Origin: Cristatella mucedo
Taxonomy: Eukaryota; Bryozoa; Phylactolaemata; Cristatellidae
Length of the DNA: 13,000 nt
Direction: 5' to 3'
NCBI GenBank assembly: GCA_009760855.2
Contig: WPIO01000081.1
Coordinates: 1,167,001-1,180,000 of the forward strand
Under the pieces are notes generated by a model. That model was not told the origin of the DNA. It saw only the letters and a program-made list of their open reading frames with translations, and ran no database searches. The translations under genes and the position numbers were made by a program. Of this stretch, positions 1-7,084 are shown piece after piece (positions within the stretch are counted from its first letter, which is position 1; the number at the start of each line of letters is the position of its first letter).

Positions 1-639
1 TCTTCTGGGAAAACCCCTCTCGCCGCCGCTCTCAGCGTACGAAGGCGTAGCTGCCTGCGGAAAAGGCAAGTTTTATGCGGCCCATCGAAGAAGCTCTTCT
101 CTATGGAGTGCAAATGCGTGAAGGACACGAACTAGTGGGCACAATGGCGCGGTCGAGCACAAAAACAGCAAGCTCTCTCTGTCTGCCACGGGCACAGCAG
201 GCGCTGCCTCCATCCGCATGAGACCAAGAATTGGTTGTCCGATGGCTAAACACTTGGCACCACTTGGCCCCTCTGTCTTTTGAAAAGCTGCTTTGAATAG
301 GGCAAGGACTGGAGCCCGTCCTTTGGAGGCTCTACCTTCAGTTCCCATGGCCTCAAAGCCTGCAAATGACCATCGACTGATAGAACACCATACCCTGACT
401 TCGCAACCTTTCAAAACGCCAAGAACTCATAGCAACTGTACCGTCAATGGAAATTGTCTTCTGACTGCTTATACGTGCTGATATTGTGCCTGCCTGCTAT
501 CACTAGCCTATTGATTTAATTCCTTTCCTGAGACGAGAGTGAGAGCAGTGCGGATGTTGCAAACCTTTTCCACCTGCAGAATGGTCCAAGAAAGCATGCT
601 GAGACAAGCTTCCTACAGGCAATGACGAGGGGACTGACC
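1..639. other. Unassigned sequence, no recognisable gene
   Basis: Nothing recognisable was found here. The longest open frame is 113 codons on the minus strand (414-73). It has no family motif that I know, no compositional sign of a domain, and it ends with no adjacent partner. The segment is of mixed composition and carries no tandem repeat. It could be intronic or untranslated sequence, or an old repeat too decayed to identify by eye. Confidence 0.5.
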
Positions 640-712
640 GACTGTACACTAATGGAATGGACTGAGCATTTTCTGAGGGCGCTATACACAAGTATTAGTA
701 TTATTATTTGTG
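640..712 (+). mobile_element. LINE-II 3' terminal fragment with ATT-rich tail
   Basis: The stretch TTTTCTGAGGGCGCTATACA followed by an irregular ATT-rich tail (about 690-709) matches the 3' ends seen at 1493-1558, 3641-3725 (reverse), 5890-5990 and 8684-8755. All of these share a block of the type CTCTGAGGGC followed by ATT repeats. This is the usual 3' form of L2-like LINEs, which end in a short microsatellite rather than poly(A). No coding remnant was recognised upstream, so the copy is either very short or strongly diverged. Confidence 0.5.
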
Positions 713-984
713 CTGGGACTCTTTTCAAAAGGTCAAAAAAGTTTCAAAAAGTTCCACTTCAAAAAGGGCCCCTTGGTGCACAAGTGCCACCTTCCCCACC
801 AATGGTCCGAGCAGCCAAGTCGGAATCTGCCTGCAAGCAGTTACCCTCGAGCAGACGGTTGAACGAAAATTTTTAACACGAAAGTAAGAACCAGATTATG
901 ATTCCATTTAGAGTTTCCGTCGCTTCGGAAGCTGTGTTACTTATTTTGAATAAAGTATTGCACATGCATCATACGATTAAATCT
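713..984. other. Unassigned sequence
   Basis: No gene or known repeat was recognised. There is a short near-repeat of the motif TTTCAAAA (about 722-765). An 84-codon open frame on + (622-876) runs across the preceding LINE tail and is most likely a chance frame. Confidence 0.45.
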
Positions 985-1560
985 GAATCTTGGTTCCGCG
1001 CACCTAGAAGAAGCGATACAATTGAATCACCTTGCTATCATGGAGGGCATCGACTTCCAGGTTCAGTCACTTGTTCTTTGTCCCTTTATTCTCTGGCTCC
1101 AGCTTACCTATCTGTACTACTCTCACACCACACTAGGCATCGTACTACCTAGTTTTCGGACACAAATCGTATAGCTACACCTCGAATGAACCTCAAATAC
1201 TCTGGAGGCCGCACCAGTAGCTTGTATGCTCCCATATCCCGGAACTCACTTCAGAAAGACGTCACAGGGTCCTCTAACTTCAAATTTGAAAAGATGCATA
1301 CAACGCATCTGTTCACCACTGCGTTAAGTAAATTATTATGATTCGTTCTTTGTGTGCTTCTGTGGGGTGAAACTGTGTTTGCTACCACTAACAACACGTT
1401 TTGCATGTTGACACTGCATTAACATTCTAATCATACCATGCATGTTGACATTGTGAATTCTAAAACTAAAAATTAGAGCAATCTTACTTTACAGCATATC
1501 TAAAGTGCCTAGAAAGTTCTCTGAAGGTGCAATACAAATGCATTATTATTATTATTATAA
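985..1560 (+). mobile_element. LINE-II C-terminal remnant and 3' UTR, 5'-truncated
   Basis: The plus strand, read across frameshifts, gives the characteristic C-terminal stretch of L2/CR1-like reverse transcriptases. YSLAPAYLSVLL is encoded at about 1087-1122, then in another frame a run resembling the RMNLKYSGG / SLYAPISRNSL region at about 1180-1250. A diverged 3' UTR follows, ending in AAGTGCC, a CTCTGAAGG block and a clean ATT microsatellite tail (1541-1558). The remnant starts near the position equivalent to the HWLP...RIDF motif, so it is a heavily 5'-truncated copy, as is normal for target-primed insertion. At least one frameshift and one stop show that it is dead. The 3' end is secure because the tail pattern recurs elsewhere in the window; the 5' boundary is approximate. 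Confidence 0.7.
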
Positions 1561-1713
1561 CCCACGTTTATGCAGCTCAGAAAAACTCGCCAAAAATCTA
1601 CTAGGATTAACTAGCAAAGCACTGTGAGACCATATGTTGATCTTGCTATGCTGTGCTCCCAATCGCTGTTTTGACACTACTATTGCTATTCAGACCCAGA
1701 ACGTGAGGCCACC

Positions 1714-2085
1714 ATCTTACGGGTGGTTATTTTTTCCGTAAATCAAAGCAGGAGCCTTTTCAGTGGAATGAATGATCCGAGCGATCGTGCCAGAAGCATC
1801 GCTGCATGGGCGAACCCTCAATAAAATATCTGAACAGCATAAGTAAAGTATAGACAGCCCCAATGCCAAAGGAGAGAGATACCTTTTTCTGCGATCATGG
1901 CTATCATTATCGACCTAAACCTCGCTCGAAACCCAGCCTTGTTTGACAGTATTTGACATTACATACGGCCAGCTGCAATTCAAGTCGAGATTTGGTAGAA
2001 TATATGACCATCGAACGAGATTATCGTGAACCTGCCAGATCTAAATCGAGGTAATAATTTTTCCGTAAAATAACTACCCTAAGAT
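1714..2085. mobile_element. MITE-like element with terminal inverted repeats
   Basis: The left end (1714-1740) begins ATCTTACGGGTGGTTATTTT. The reverse complement of the right end (2085-2058) begins ATCTTAGGGTAGTTATTTTA. The arms therefore agree over about 25 bases with one indel and few substitutions, and enclose about 370 bp without a long open frame. This is the architecture of a short non-autonomous DNA transposon. I could not see a convincing target-site duplication outside the arms, so the exact ends and superfamily are unknown. The right arm directly abuts the 3' end of the LINE-I copy at 2093. The inverted repeat is seen; the transposon identity is inferred. Confidence 0.45.
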
Positions 2086-2139
2086 TGGACGCTGTATCTC
2101 CGTCAGTAAATCCACAAAGTCATAAAGACCATGTGGGTG

Positions 2140-2773
2140 TTACGCAGGAGAGTTTTGTATAGCACACTCACAGCCTAAGCGGCTTTCGGTACGCATTCGG
2201 TAGCCAACAGACTTCGTCTCACGCAACAAAGAGAAAGTGGGAAGCATAGCAGAGTCAGGAGAGCAGTTGAGGTAGTGAGTAGCATAGAAGTAGCAGTTCA
2301 GGACCGCTGAAAAAGATGTGCCATAGTCGGCAGTCGGAGAGTAGATGTCGTTGCGTAAGAATTGTGGAAGCGAGTTCCACAGTCTAGGACCTGCAGAGCT
2401 AAAGCTTCTGTCGCCAACTGTCTTTAAGCGGACGAATGGGACAGCTAATTTATTGTCCACACAGGACCTGAGGGCGCGAACAGGTTGAAACTGATGCAGC
2501 AGTTCAGCTAGGTACGAAGGAGCCAAGCCGTGGCGGGCCTTGTGGGTCAGCATAAGAACTTTGCTGTATCCTTTGCTCAACCGGCAACCATCCTAGCTCT
2601 TCCAGCAAAGGTGACACGTGCTCAAACCGCTGGGACTTGAAGACCAGCCTTGCAGCCATATTCATAGTCCACTGTAGTGGCATAATAGCTTTCTTTGGTA
2701 GCCCAGCCAAAAGGGAATTACAATAATCAAGCCGAGACAGAATAAAGGGCAAGTTAAATTTTTTACAAGCCAC
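2140..2773 (-). pseudogene. LINE-I C-terminal region in two shifted frames
   Basis: Two overlapping minus-strand frames (2773-2504 and 2580-2140) continue the reverse transcriptase after its frameshift. The first has ILSRLDYCNSLLAGLPK and LEELGWLPVEQRI. The second resumes with KVLMLTHKARHGLAPSYL, RLKTVGDRSFSSAGPRLW and NSLPQFLRNDI. These blocks are diagnostic of the region after the RT palm in L2/CR1-like LINEs; their biochemical role is not well defined. After NDI the protein does not follow the usual FKKxLKTHLF ending. It continues with about 50 residues (TADYGTSFSAVLNCYFYATH and onward) that are also open in the second copy at 3871-4150, so this is probably the family's own C-terminus. A small deletion near 2570 accounts for the frame break. 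Confidence 0.85.
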
Positions 2774-3519
2774 TGTGTGAGACAGCTCCTAATCTTGGAT
2801 AGGGATCGGATGTGATGGCTAGCTGTAGAGGCAGTCTTCTGAATGAAGCTTTTGAAATTGAGGCAGCTGTCGAACGCGACACCTAGATTACGAGCACGTG
2901 GTGAAGGTCGCACAATAGCATCGCCTATTAGAACAGCAAAGCCTTTTAATCCAGCCACACGCTTAGGGTGTCCTATGAGCAGCAGTTCGGTTTTATCGTC
3001 ATTTAATTTCAGGAAGTTTTCCAACATCCAGGATCGAATATCGGCAAGGCAAGCATTCAGTTTCTCAGTTGCTGCAGCAGATTCCGACGGTTTGAATGAC
3101 AAATACAACTGAGTATCGTCAGCATAGAAGTGATATTCTATTCCATGGGCCTTAATCACTTTTCCCAGAGGTTGCATATAAATGGAGAACAGCAAGGGAC
3201 CAAGTACAGACCCTTGAGGGACTCCACAGGTGACCCTTCTCATGTCTGAGACCTGACCCCCACACGACACGGATTGAACACGATCAGACAAGTATGATTT
3301 AAACCACGCCAGTGCTTCATCTGCCAGACCGATCGTTGTTCTCAGTCGTTCAAGCAGAACTTCGTGATCAATGGTGTTGAAGGCAGCAGACAGCTCTAGC
3401 AGAGCTAGGGCAGTGACATTCCCGTCGTCGTTGCCACGTAGAATGTCATTGTTAACACGGAGGAGAGCAGTTTCGGTAGAGTGCTGCCTCTTGAAACCTG
3501 ATTGGAATGTATCTGACAT
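2662..3519 (-). pseudogene. LINE reverse transcriptase core, catalytic aspartate lost
   Basis: This 285-codon open frame encodes the palm and fingers of a non-LTR reverse transcriptase, the enzyme that copies the element's RNA at the nicked target. Visible motifs, in order, are FQSGFKRQHSTETALL (residues 5-20), motif A as LLELSAAFNTIDH (40-52), motif B as GVPQGSVLGPLLF (99-111), motif C as FYADDTQLY (131-139), then LNDDKTELLLIG and RNLGVAFDS. In functional relatives motif A has the metal-binding aspartate as LDLSAAFDTIDH. Here residue 42 is Glu (codon 3396-3394) and residue 48 is Asn (3378-3376). The YADD box is intact. The last 30 or so residues leave the family frame after a frameshift near 2760. 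The first Met is internal to the domain, so it is not a real start. The copy is a pseudogene. Confidence 0.92.
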
Positions 3520-3640
3520 TCCATTATTTTCAATATGTTCAACTAGCTGTCCTATGACAATACAGGTCAGGCTGATAATTGAGAGACTCTAACCAAGTCT
3601 GCATTCCTAAGATGATGCACCCTAGACAATGCTGACCCTC

Positions 3641-3808
3641 TAATAATAATAATGATAATAATACATTTGATACAGTGGCCTAAGAGAACTAAATCTCTTT
3701 CTAGTCACTTTACATTGCTGAATCTCTGAAGTAATTAGTTCTAACACCAGATCAAAACTTTCTGGCTGTGTAAAGCTTTAAAATACGAGTTCAGCTAGTC
3801 TGCCAATA
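3641..3808 (-). mobile_element. LINE-II 3' UTR and tail, minus strand
   Basis: Read on the minus strand, the sequence runs TGTAAAGTGACTAGAAAGAG, then TTCTCTTAGGCCACTGTAT, then an ATT-rich tail ending at about 3641. This matches the LINE-II 3' end pattern seen on + at 1493-1558, 5890-5990 and 8684-8755. No coding part is retained. Its 5' side is cut off near 3808, where the plus-strand LINE-I copy begins, so two 5'-truncated elements meet head to head. The short stretch 3583-3640 between this tail and LINE-I copy A shows nothing recognisable. Confidence 0.65.
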
Positions 3809-4237
3809 CTCCTTCGTACCTAGATGAACTGCTGCATCAGTTTCAGCCTGTTCGCGCCCTCAGGTCCTCTGTGGACAATAAATTAGCTGTCCCATTCTTC
3901 CGCTTAAAGACAGTTGGCGACAGATGCTTTAGCTCTGCAGATCCTAGACTGTGGAACTCGCTTCCACAATTCTTACGCAACGACATCTACTCTCCGACTG
4001 CCGACTATGGCACATCTTTTTCAGCGGTCCTGAACTGCTACTTCTATGCTACTCACTACCTCAACTGCTCTCCTAACTCTGCTATGCTTCCCACTTTCTC
4101 TTTGTTGCGTGAGACGAAGTCTGTTGGCTACCGAATGCGTACCGAAAGCCGCTTACCTGTGAGTTCGCTATACAAAACTCTCCTTCGTAACACCCACATG
4201 GTCTTTATGACTTTGTGGAGTTACAGACGGAGATACA
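3809..4237 (+). mobile_element. LINE-I copy B: short 3' fragment
   Basis: This is a strongly 5'-truncated copy of the same family as 2093-3582, in the opposite orientation. It begins within the region equivalent to LAPSYLAELL and keeps the RLKTVGDRCFSSADPRLW and NSLPQFLRNDI blocks. The same unusual C-terminal extension follows as in copy A. The frame stays open past the element end to 4314. The 3' end at 4237 is followed by ATACATTACATTAC-like sequence, which may be a remnant of a short repeat tail. The near identity to copy A and far lower identity to the copy at 10680-11737 indicate fairly recent activity of this family. Confidence 0.88.
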
Positions 4238-4789
4238 TTACATTACTCGTTCCAGTGTCTTTGATAGGAGCGGTAAAAGGGAGGTTGGGCGGGAGTAGCT
4301 ACTTTTCATGTTAGATCTAGGAACACCAGCACCTGCTCTATGCATTGTGGAAGCAGATTGGTTGGGATAAGGTCTAAACGACTAATTTCAATGTCTTTTT
4401 TGATATCTTCTTTGATTGGGACATGAACATCAGTACGAGGTCATGTGTGGCCTCTTCGAATGTAGACATTGAAAGGCTTCGCGAAATTAAGGTACATGGT
4501 GCCAGAGGGCATGCCGCCACACTAGGGATGGACTGCCCGATCTTGTCTATCTTGTTGACAAAGAGGAATGAGAATCGACCAGCTAGACTATCAACAAGGA
4601 TCACTAGGTTAAGAGATAACCCGGGAGCGTTTAAGGAGACGGTAGGTATTGGCATTTTCGGTTCGTGCATTTGTGATCCAAGAATACTTATATAGGCGCT
4701 ACACTTAGCCGTTGCTAGGATCGATATACGACCTCCGTAATCAAGGTGCAGGTTTTGCAGGTTTCTAGTCAGCTTCTTTCACAGCACGA
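4238..4789. other. Unassigned segment with overlapping open frames on both strands
   Basis: No gene was identified. Open frames overlap on + (4423-4695, 90 codons) and on - (4670-4374, 98 codons). Neither translation shows a motif I can name with confidence, and neither has a neighbour that would explain it. The segment lies between the 3' end of LINE-I copy B and the first recognisable part of a LINE-II remnant, so it could be older transposon sequence or the upstream part of that LINE. Confidence 0.4.
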
Positions 4790-5106
4790 TCAGTTCCGCA
4801 GTCGAGTCTGGCTACTTTCAGTTTCCTTAAATTGCACAAGTTCGGGCCTGCTTAGCAAGGATACCGAATTCAAATTTTCCCATGCTTAAGCCATGTTTCG
4901 TCTCGATTTGTATTACTCACTACTCGAAGGTATTCCGGCCTGTGCAATAAACGCTTACATTTGGCGCAATAATCTGCAGCCAGGCTGGTCTGTTGAGAGC
5001 GTAGCAGTTGTCATACAATATCGACCACTTCTCATCGACCTTCGCTAGCTTCGCCATAAAGCAACGTATCGACTTCAAGATTTCGTCACTCACTTTCAGG
5101 ACCCTT
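4790..5106 (+). mobile_element. Decayed LINE-II coding remnant, first part
   Basis: Across several frames the plus strand gives YFQFP.IAQVRACL (about 4810-4857), then a degraded RLDYCNSLL-like block (about 4900-4930). An equivalent of LVQNSAARLVC follows at about 4962-5005, then AIKQRIDFKISSLTFRT (5056-5106). These are in the order expected for the region after the RT palm of L2/CR1-like LINEs. The 4962-5090 part aligns base by base with the reverse complement of 5860-5740. Frameshifts and a stop in the first block show it is dead. It ends abruptly where the 26-bp minisatellite starts; the element resumes at about 5395. Confidence 0.65.
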
Positions 5107-5394
5107 TATTTTCTTTTTCTACATGTCATCGTTATTTTCTTCTTCTACATGTCATCGTTATTTTCTTCTTCTACATGTCATCGTTATTTTCTTCTTCTAC
5201 ATGTCATCGTTATTTTCTTCTTCTACATGTCATCGTTATTTTCTTCTTCTACATGTCATCGTTATTTTCTTCTTCTACATGTCATCGTTATTTTCTTCTT
5301 CTACATGTCATCGTTATTTTCTTCTTCTACATGTCATCGTTATTTTCTTCTTCTAAATGTCATCGTTATTTTCTTCTTCTACATGTCAGAGCCT
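5107..5394. repeat. 26-bp minisatellite, about 10.5 copies
   Basis: From 5121 to 5380 there are ten 26-bp units starting ACATGTCATCGTTATTTTCT, preceded by a partial unit (5107-5120). The only visible substitution inside the ten units is C to A at 5356; the partial first unit also differs by one base. A 14-bp unit, ACATGTCAGAGCCT, is then repeated about twice (5381-5405). Because 26 is not a multiple of 3 and the unit lacks in-frame stops, all three + frames are open and encode the same 26-residue cycle in different phases. The array interrupts a LINE remnant, so the frames are artefacts. Confidence 0.95.
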
Positions 5395-5572
5395 ACATGT
5401 CAGAGCTGCGGCCCAACCGGGCTACGAATCATACCAATTTCTCTCCTGACTCAAATCGTCTAGCAATGCCTCGAATCAACGCCAAAACCTCCTAAAGACC
5501 GTGCATTTAGTTCGTAGCTCCCAAAGCCTGGAACTCACTCCTAACTTGCGTAACGACATCTCGTGACTTGAC
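5395..5572 (+). mobile_element. LINE-II coding remnant, second part
   Basis: After the minisatellite the plus strand continues the LINE-II C-terminal region. Divergent equivalents of the RSSxxNRLAMPRxNxK and GDRAFSS stretches are followed by PKAWNSL and a terminal RND-like block (about 5455-5560). Similarity to the copies at 8444-8545 and 12745-12830 continues to about 5572. There the sequence switches to the opposite orientation. Stops and frameshifts are present. Confidence 0.6.
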
Positions 5573-5862
5573 CACATACGAACTAAAGGCACAGTCTCCA
5601 AAGGATTTGAGGTTTCTACGAGGCATAGGTACACAGTTGCATTCAGAAAAGCGGATGGTACGATGCTTAGCCTGGTGGGTAGTAGATCTGATAGGTAGGC
5701 TGGAGCCAAAGAATGAAGGAACCTAAAAGTCAGCTACAAAAACTTGAAGTCGATGCACTTCTTGACTGGTAGCCAGTGCAGGTTGGCAAGAAGCGGCGTG
5801 GTGTGGCAACTACACCTCTCACGACAGACAAGCCTAGCCGCTGAGTTTTGCACCAGCTGTAA
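5573..5862 (-). mobile_element. Inverted LINE-II coding segment
   Basis: On the minus strand, from 5862 down, the translation reads LVQNSAARLVCRERC, then LANLHWLPVKKCIDFKFL. After a frame change it reads HSLAPAYLSDLL (within the 77-codon frame 5709-5476), then a PRRNLKSFGDCAFSSY-like stretch in shifted frames. This is the same LINE-II region as the plus-strand remnants on both sides. It lies between a plus-strand coding remnant (to 5572) and a plus-strand LINE-II 3' UTR (from about 5866). It is therefore either an internal inversion, as can arise by twin priming during LINE insertion, or a nested second insertion. Confidence 0.7.
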
Positions 5863-5865
5863 TTT

Positions 5866-5990
5866 TAGCACAAACCGTATTGACATGCTTTACTTGCATC
5901 ATTTGTAAAGTGTCTAGTGAGAGTTTAAGTTCTCTGAGGGCAGACATCTTATCGTCACTATTGTTGTCATTATCAATCTGTAGTAACGCT
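5866..5990 (+). mobile_element. LINE-II 3' UTR and tail, plus strand
   Basis: The run containing TTGACATGCTT, TTTGTAAAGTGTCTAG and TTCTCTGAGGGCAGA, followed by an irregular ATT/GTC-rich tail, matches the 3' ends at 8660-8755 and 12945-13000. It is the expected downstream continuation of the remnant at 4790-5572 and shows where that element ends. Confidence 0.6.
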
Positions 5991-6070
5991 AGTAGTAACG
6001 TCAGAAGTACCAAGAGACTGGCCGCCGCAGGCGGTGGCTTAACAGTCAGGTCGAGCCAGGTGGTTGCACG

Positions 6071-6180
6071 GTGACCGGATGGCGTGGCTAGCCTTTTAGA
6101 GAGGCCTCGGAGGGAGGGTCCCCTGAGCCTCAGCCCAGGAGTTAAACTGCTCGCTCCAGGTCGACGGTTCGAGTCAGGCA
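6071..6180 (+). mobile_element. tRNA-SINE-like fragment with B box
   Basis: The sequence GGTTCGAGTC at 6166-6175 fits the RNA polymerase III B-box consensus. About 85 bases upstream, GGATGGCGTGGCTAGCC (6078-6094) resembles the D-arm/A-box region of Leu- or Ser-type tRNAs, which have wide A-B spacing because of a long variable arm. The T stem around the B box pairs poorly, and no acceptor stem or clear anticodon arm can be built, so this is not a functional tRNA gene. It may be the head of an old tRNA-derived SINE; the tail is not identified. Chance similarity cannot be excluded. Confidence 0.3.
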
Positions 6181-6251
6181 GTGGGCGATAATGCATTGTC
6201 CACTGCAAGTGGTGGAGATAGCCTGAAGGCTCTTCTGCTGCTATATAAAAA

Positions 6252-6336
6252 GAGGCTGTTAAATTAGGGTGACAAACTCAGCTGCCCTAAGCAACAGCTC
6301 TAAAGTCTATCCTAGGTCAGCTGATTTAACAGCCTC
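6252..6336. repeat. 85-bp element with perfect 13-bp terminal inverted repeats
   Basis: GAGGCTGTTAAAT at 6252-6264 is the exact reverse complement of ATTTAACAGCCTC at 6324-6336. Inside, TTAGGG and CCCTAA (about 6263-6290) form a nested smaller inverted repeat. A TATATAAAAA string lies immediately upstream (6242-6251). The structure could be a tiny MITE, a cruciform-forming element or a structured RNA. No target-site duplication is evident. Confidence 0.6.
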
Positions 6337-6789
6337 ATTTATTTTGCTGCAGAGGAGCCTTCGCGGCTGTCGCCATATCTTGCGGTGGACAATAAAGCTT
6401 CGCTCAATTTCAGGACTCTAATCCGTGACCCGGGTCATGAAGAGCGAGCACCTTGGCTCCTGGGCTATGAACATCCAGGGACCCACCGAGACACGAATGC
6501 TGTCACGTGCTTTGTCACGTGCTTCGGCAACGATTCAGAAAAAACGTACTGGCATCGCGAGTCGCTGAAAACGCCGCCGATGCCCTGATAAAAGGAAGCA
6601 ATGCAGGCGAAGCAGGATTCAAATAGCGGCTTGCTTCGCCAGCACGGCGCGTTTCTCCGAGCACCATTCCGCCGGCTTCTTTGCAGCGACGAGTTCGCTG
6701 TCGAGCGCGTCGGCGACTGCGTTATGGCTCGTCCCTCGCGGTATGTCGATCGCGGCCGAAGTGAATGGCCCATCGAGGCTGCGGCCGCG
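6337..6789. other. Unassigned GC-moderate stretch with small motifs
   Basis: No gene was recognised; the open frames on + (6385-6588, 6601-6834) and on - (6773-6465) have no family features. Two local structures are visible. One is a tandem 12-bp duplication containing CACGTG (6501-6524). The other is a 9-bp inverted repeat, GGCGAAGCA / TGCTTCGCC (6606-6614 and 6632-6640), with a 17-base loop. Confidence 0.5.
6501..6524. promoter_or_regulatory. Tandem pair of CACGTG E-box motifs
   Basis: TGTCACGTGCTT occurs twice, back to back, putting two palindromic CACGTG hexamers at 6504-6509 and 6516-6521, 12 bp apart. CACGTG is the core site of bHLH-ZIP proteins in animals. Regulatory function is inference only; a chance short tandem duplication would look the same. 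Confidence 0.3.
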
Positions 6790-7084
6790 GCGCCAACGGC
6801 GACACTGACGACGACTACGGATAGCGGCGGCTAGTATCCCGCGAGGCGAGACCTGCTTCCTTCACCCGGCGTTAATTGGCAGGGGGCAGCGGCTGTGCAC
6901 CGAGGCTGCAGCTCCGGAGCTAGTTAACCGCTCGTTAACCGCGCGGTTGCTTGCCAAGTGTCACCTACCAGCCAATAGCAGCTCATCTATTCCTGAGGTC
7001 ATGCATTGTTTTTAGCAGCTCTGCCTCGTTCAGAATGTGGGGAAATCCCCCGCCCGCCCTCAGCTGAGTTACAACCCGGTCCGG

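Larger units (their letters stand above)
2093..3582 (-). mobile_element. LINE-I copy A: 5'-truncated, frameshifted L2/CR1-type LINE
   Basis: The minus strand carries the reverse-transcriptase region and C-terminus of a non-LTR retrotransposon, followed by its 3' UTR. Homology begins near 3582, with a QLVEHI...FQSGF run typical of the start of the RT fingers. It continues through the catalytic core to the C-terminal ILSRLDYCNSLLAGLPK, LGWLPVEQRI, LTHKARHGLAPSYLAELL and RLWNSLPQFLRNDI blocks. The endonuclease and any ORF1 are missing. At least two frameshifts break the frame, one at an oligo-T run (2759-2764) and one near 2570. The 3' terminus is placed at 2093 because similarity to the second copy (ending at 4237) stops exactly there. 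The L2/CR1 group is assigned from motif style; the precise clade is uncertain. Confidence 0.9.
2093..4237. repeat. Inverted pair of LINE-I 3' ends (arms 2093-2520 and 3809-4237)
   Basis: The reverse complement of 2093-2520 aligns with 3809-4237 over about 428 bases. It shows roughly a dozen substitutions and one single-base gap, so about 96-97% identity by eye. The spacer is about 1.29 kb. The arms share an exact 3' limit (GAGATACA) but have different flanks beyond it, which suggests two separate insertions in opposite orientation rather than an inverted duplication of the locus. A transcript crossing both arms could fold into a long double strand. Confidence 0.9.

Noticed and set aside
73-414. 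113-codon minus-strand ORF as a gene
   Set aside because: No recognisable motif, no supporting splice or promoter context, and the length is compatible with chance.
4671-4966. Possible solo LTR, with a TATATAG string, AATAAA at 4946, TGGCGC resembling a primer binding site, and CATTTG repeated at 4668 and 4958
   Set aside because: The TGGCGC region aligns with the LVQNSAARLVC coding stretch of LINE-II copies (compare the reverse complement of 5862-5835), so the signals are coincidental within LINE sequence.
5107-5394. Regular direct repeats suggesting a CRISPR array
   Set aside because: The 26-bp units are contiguous with no unique spacers, and the setting is eukaryotic. It is a minisatellite.
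5008-5495. Plus-strand ORFs of 77-151 codons with a 26-residue hydrophobic repeat that look like a repetitive membrane protein
   Set aside because: They are the translation of the 26-bp minisatellite in all three frames, flanked by LINE debris. Equal openness in all frames is explained by the unit lacking stops.
6078-6180. Functional tRNA gene
   Set aside because: The B box is good, but the T stem is mispaired and no acceptor stem or anticodon arm can be formed. At most it is a SINE-like relic.
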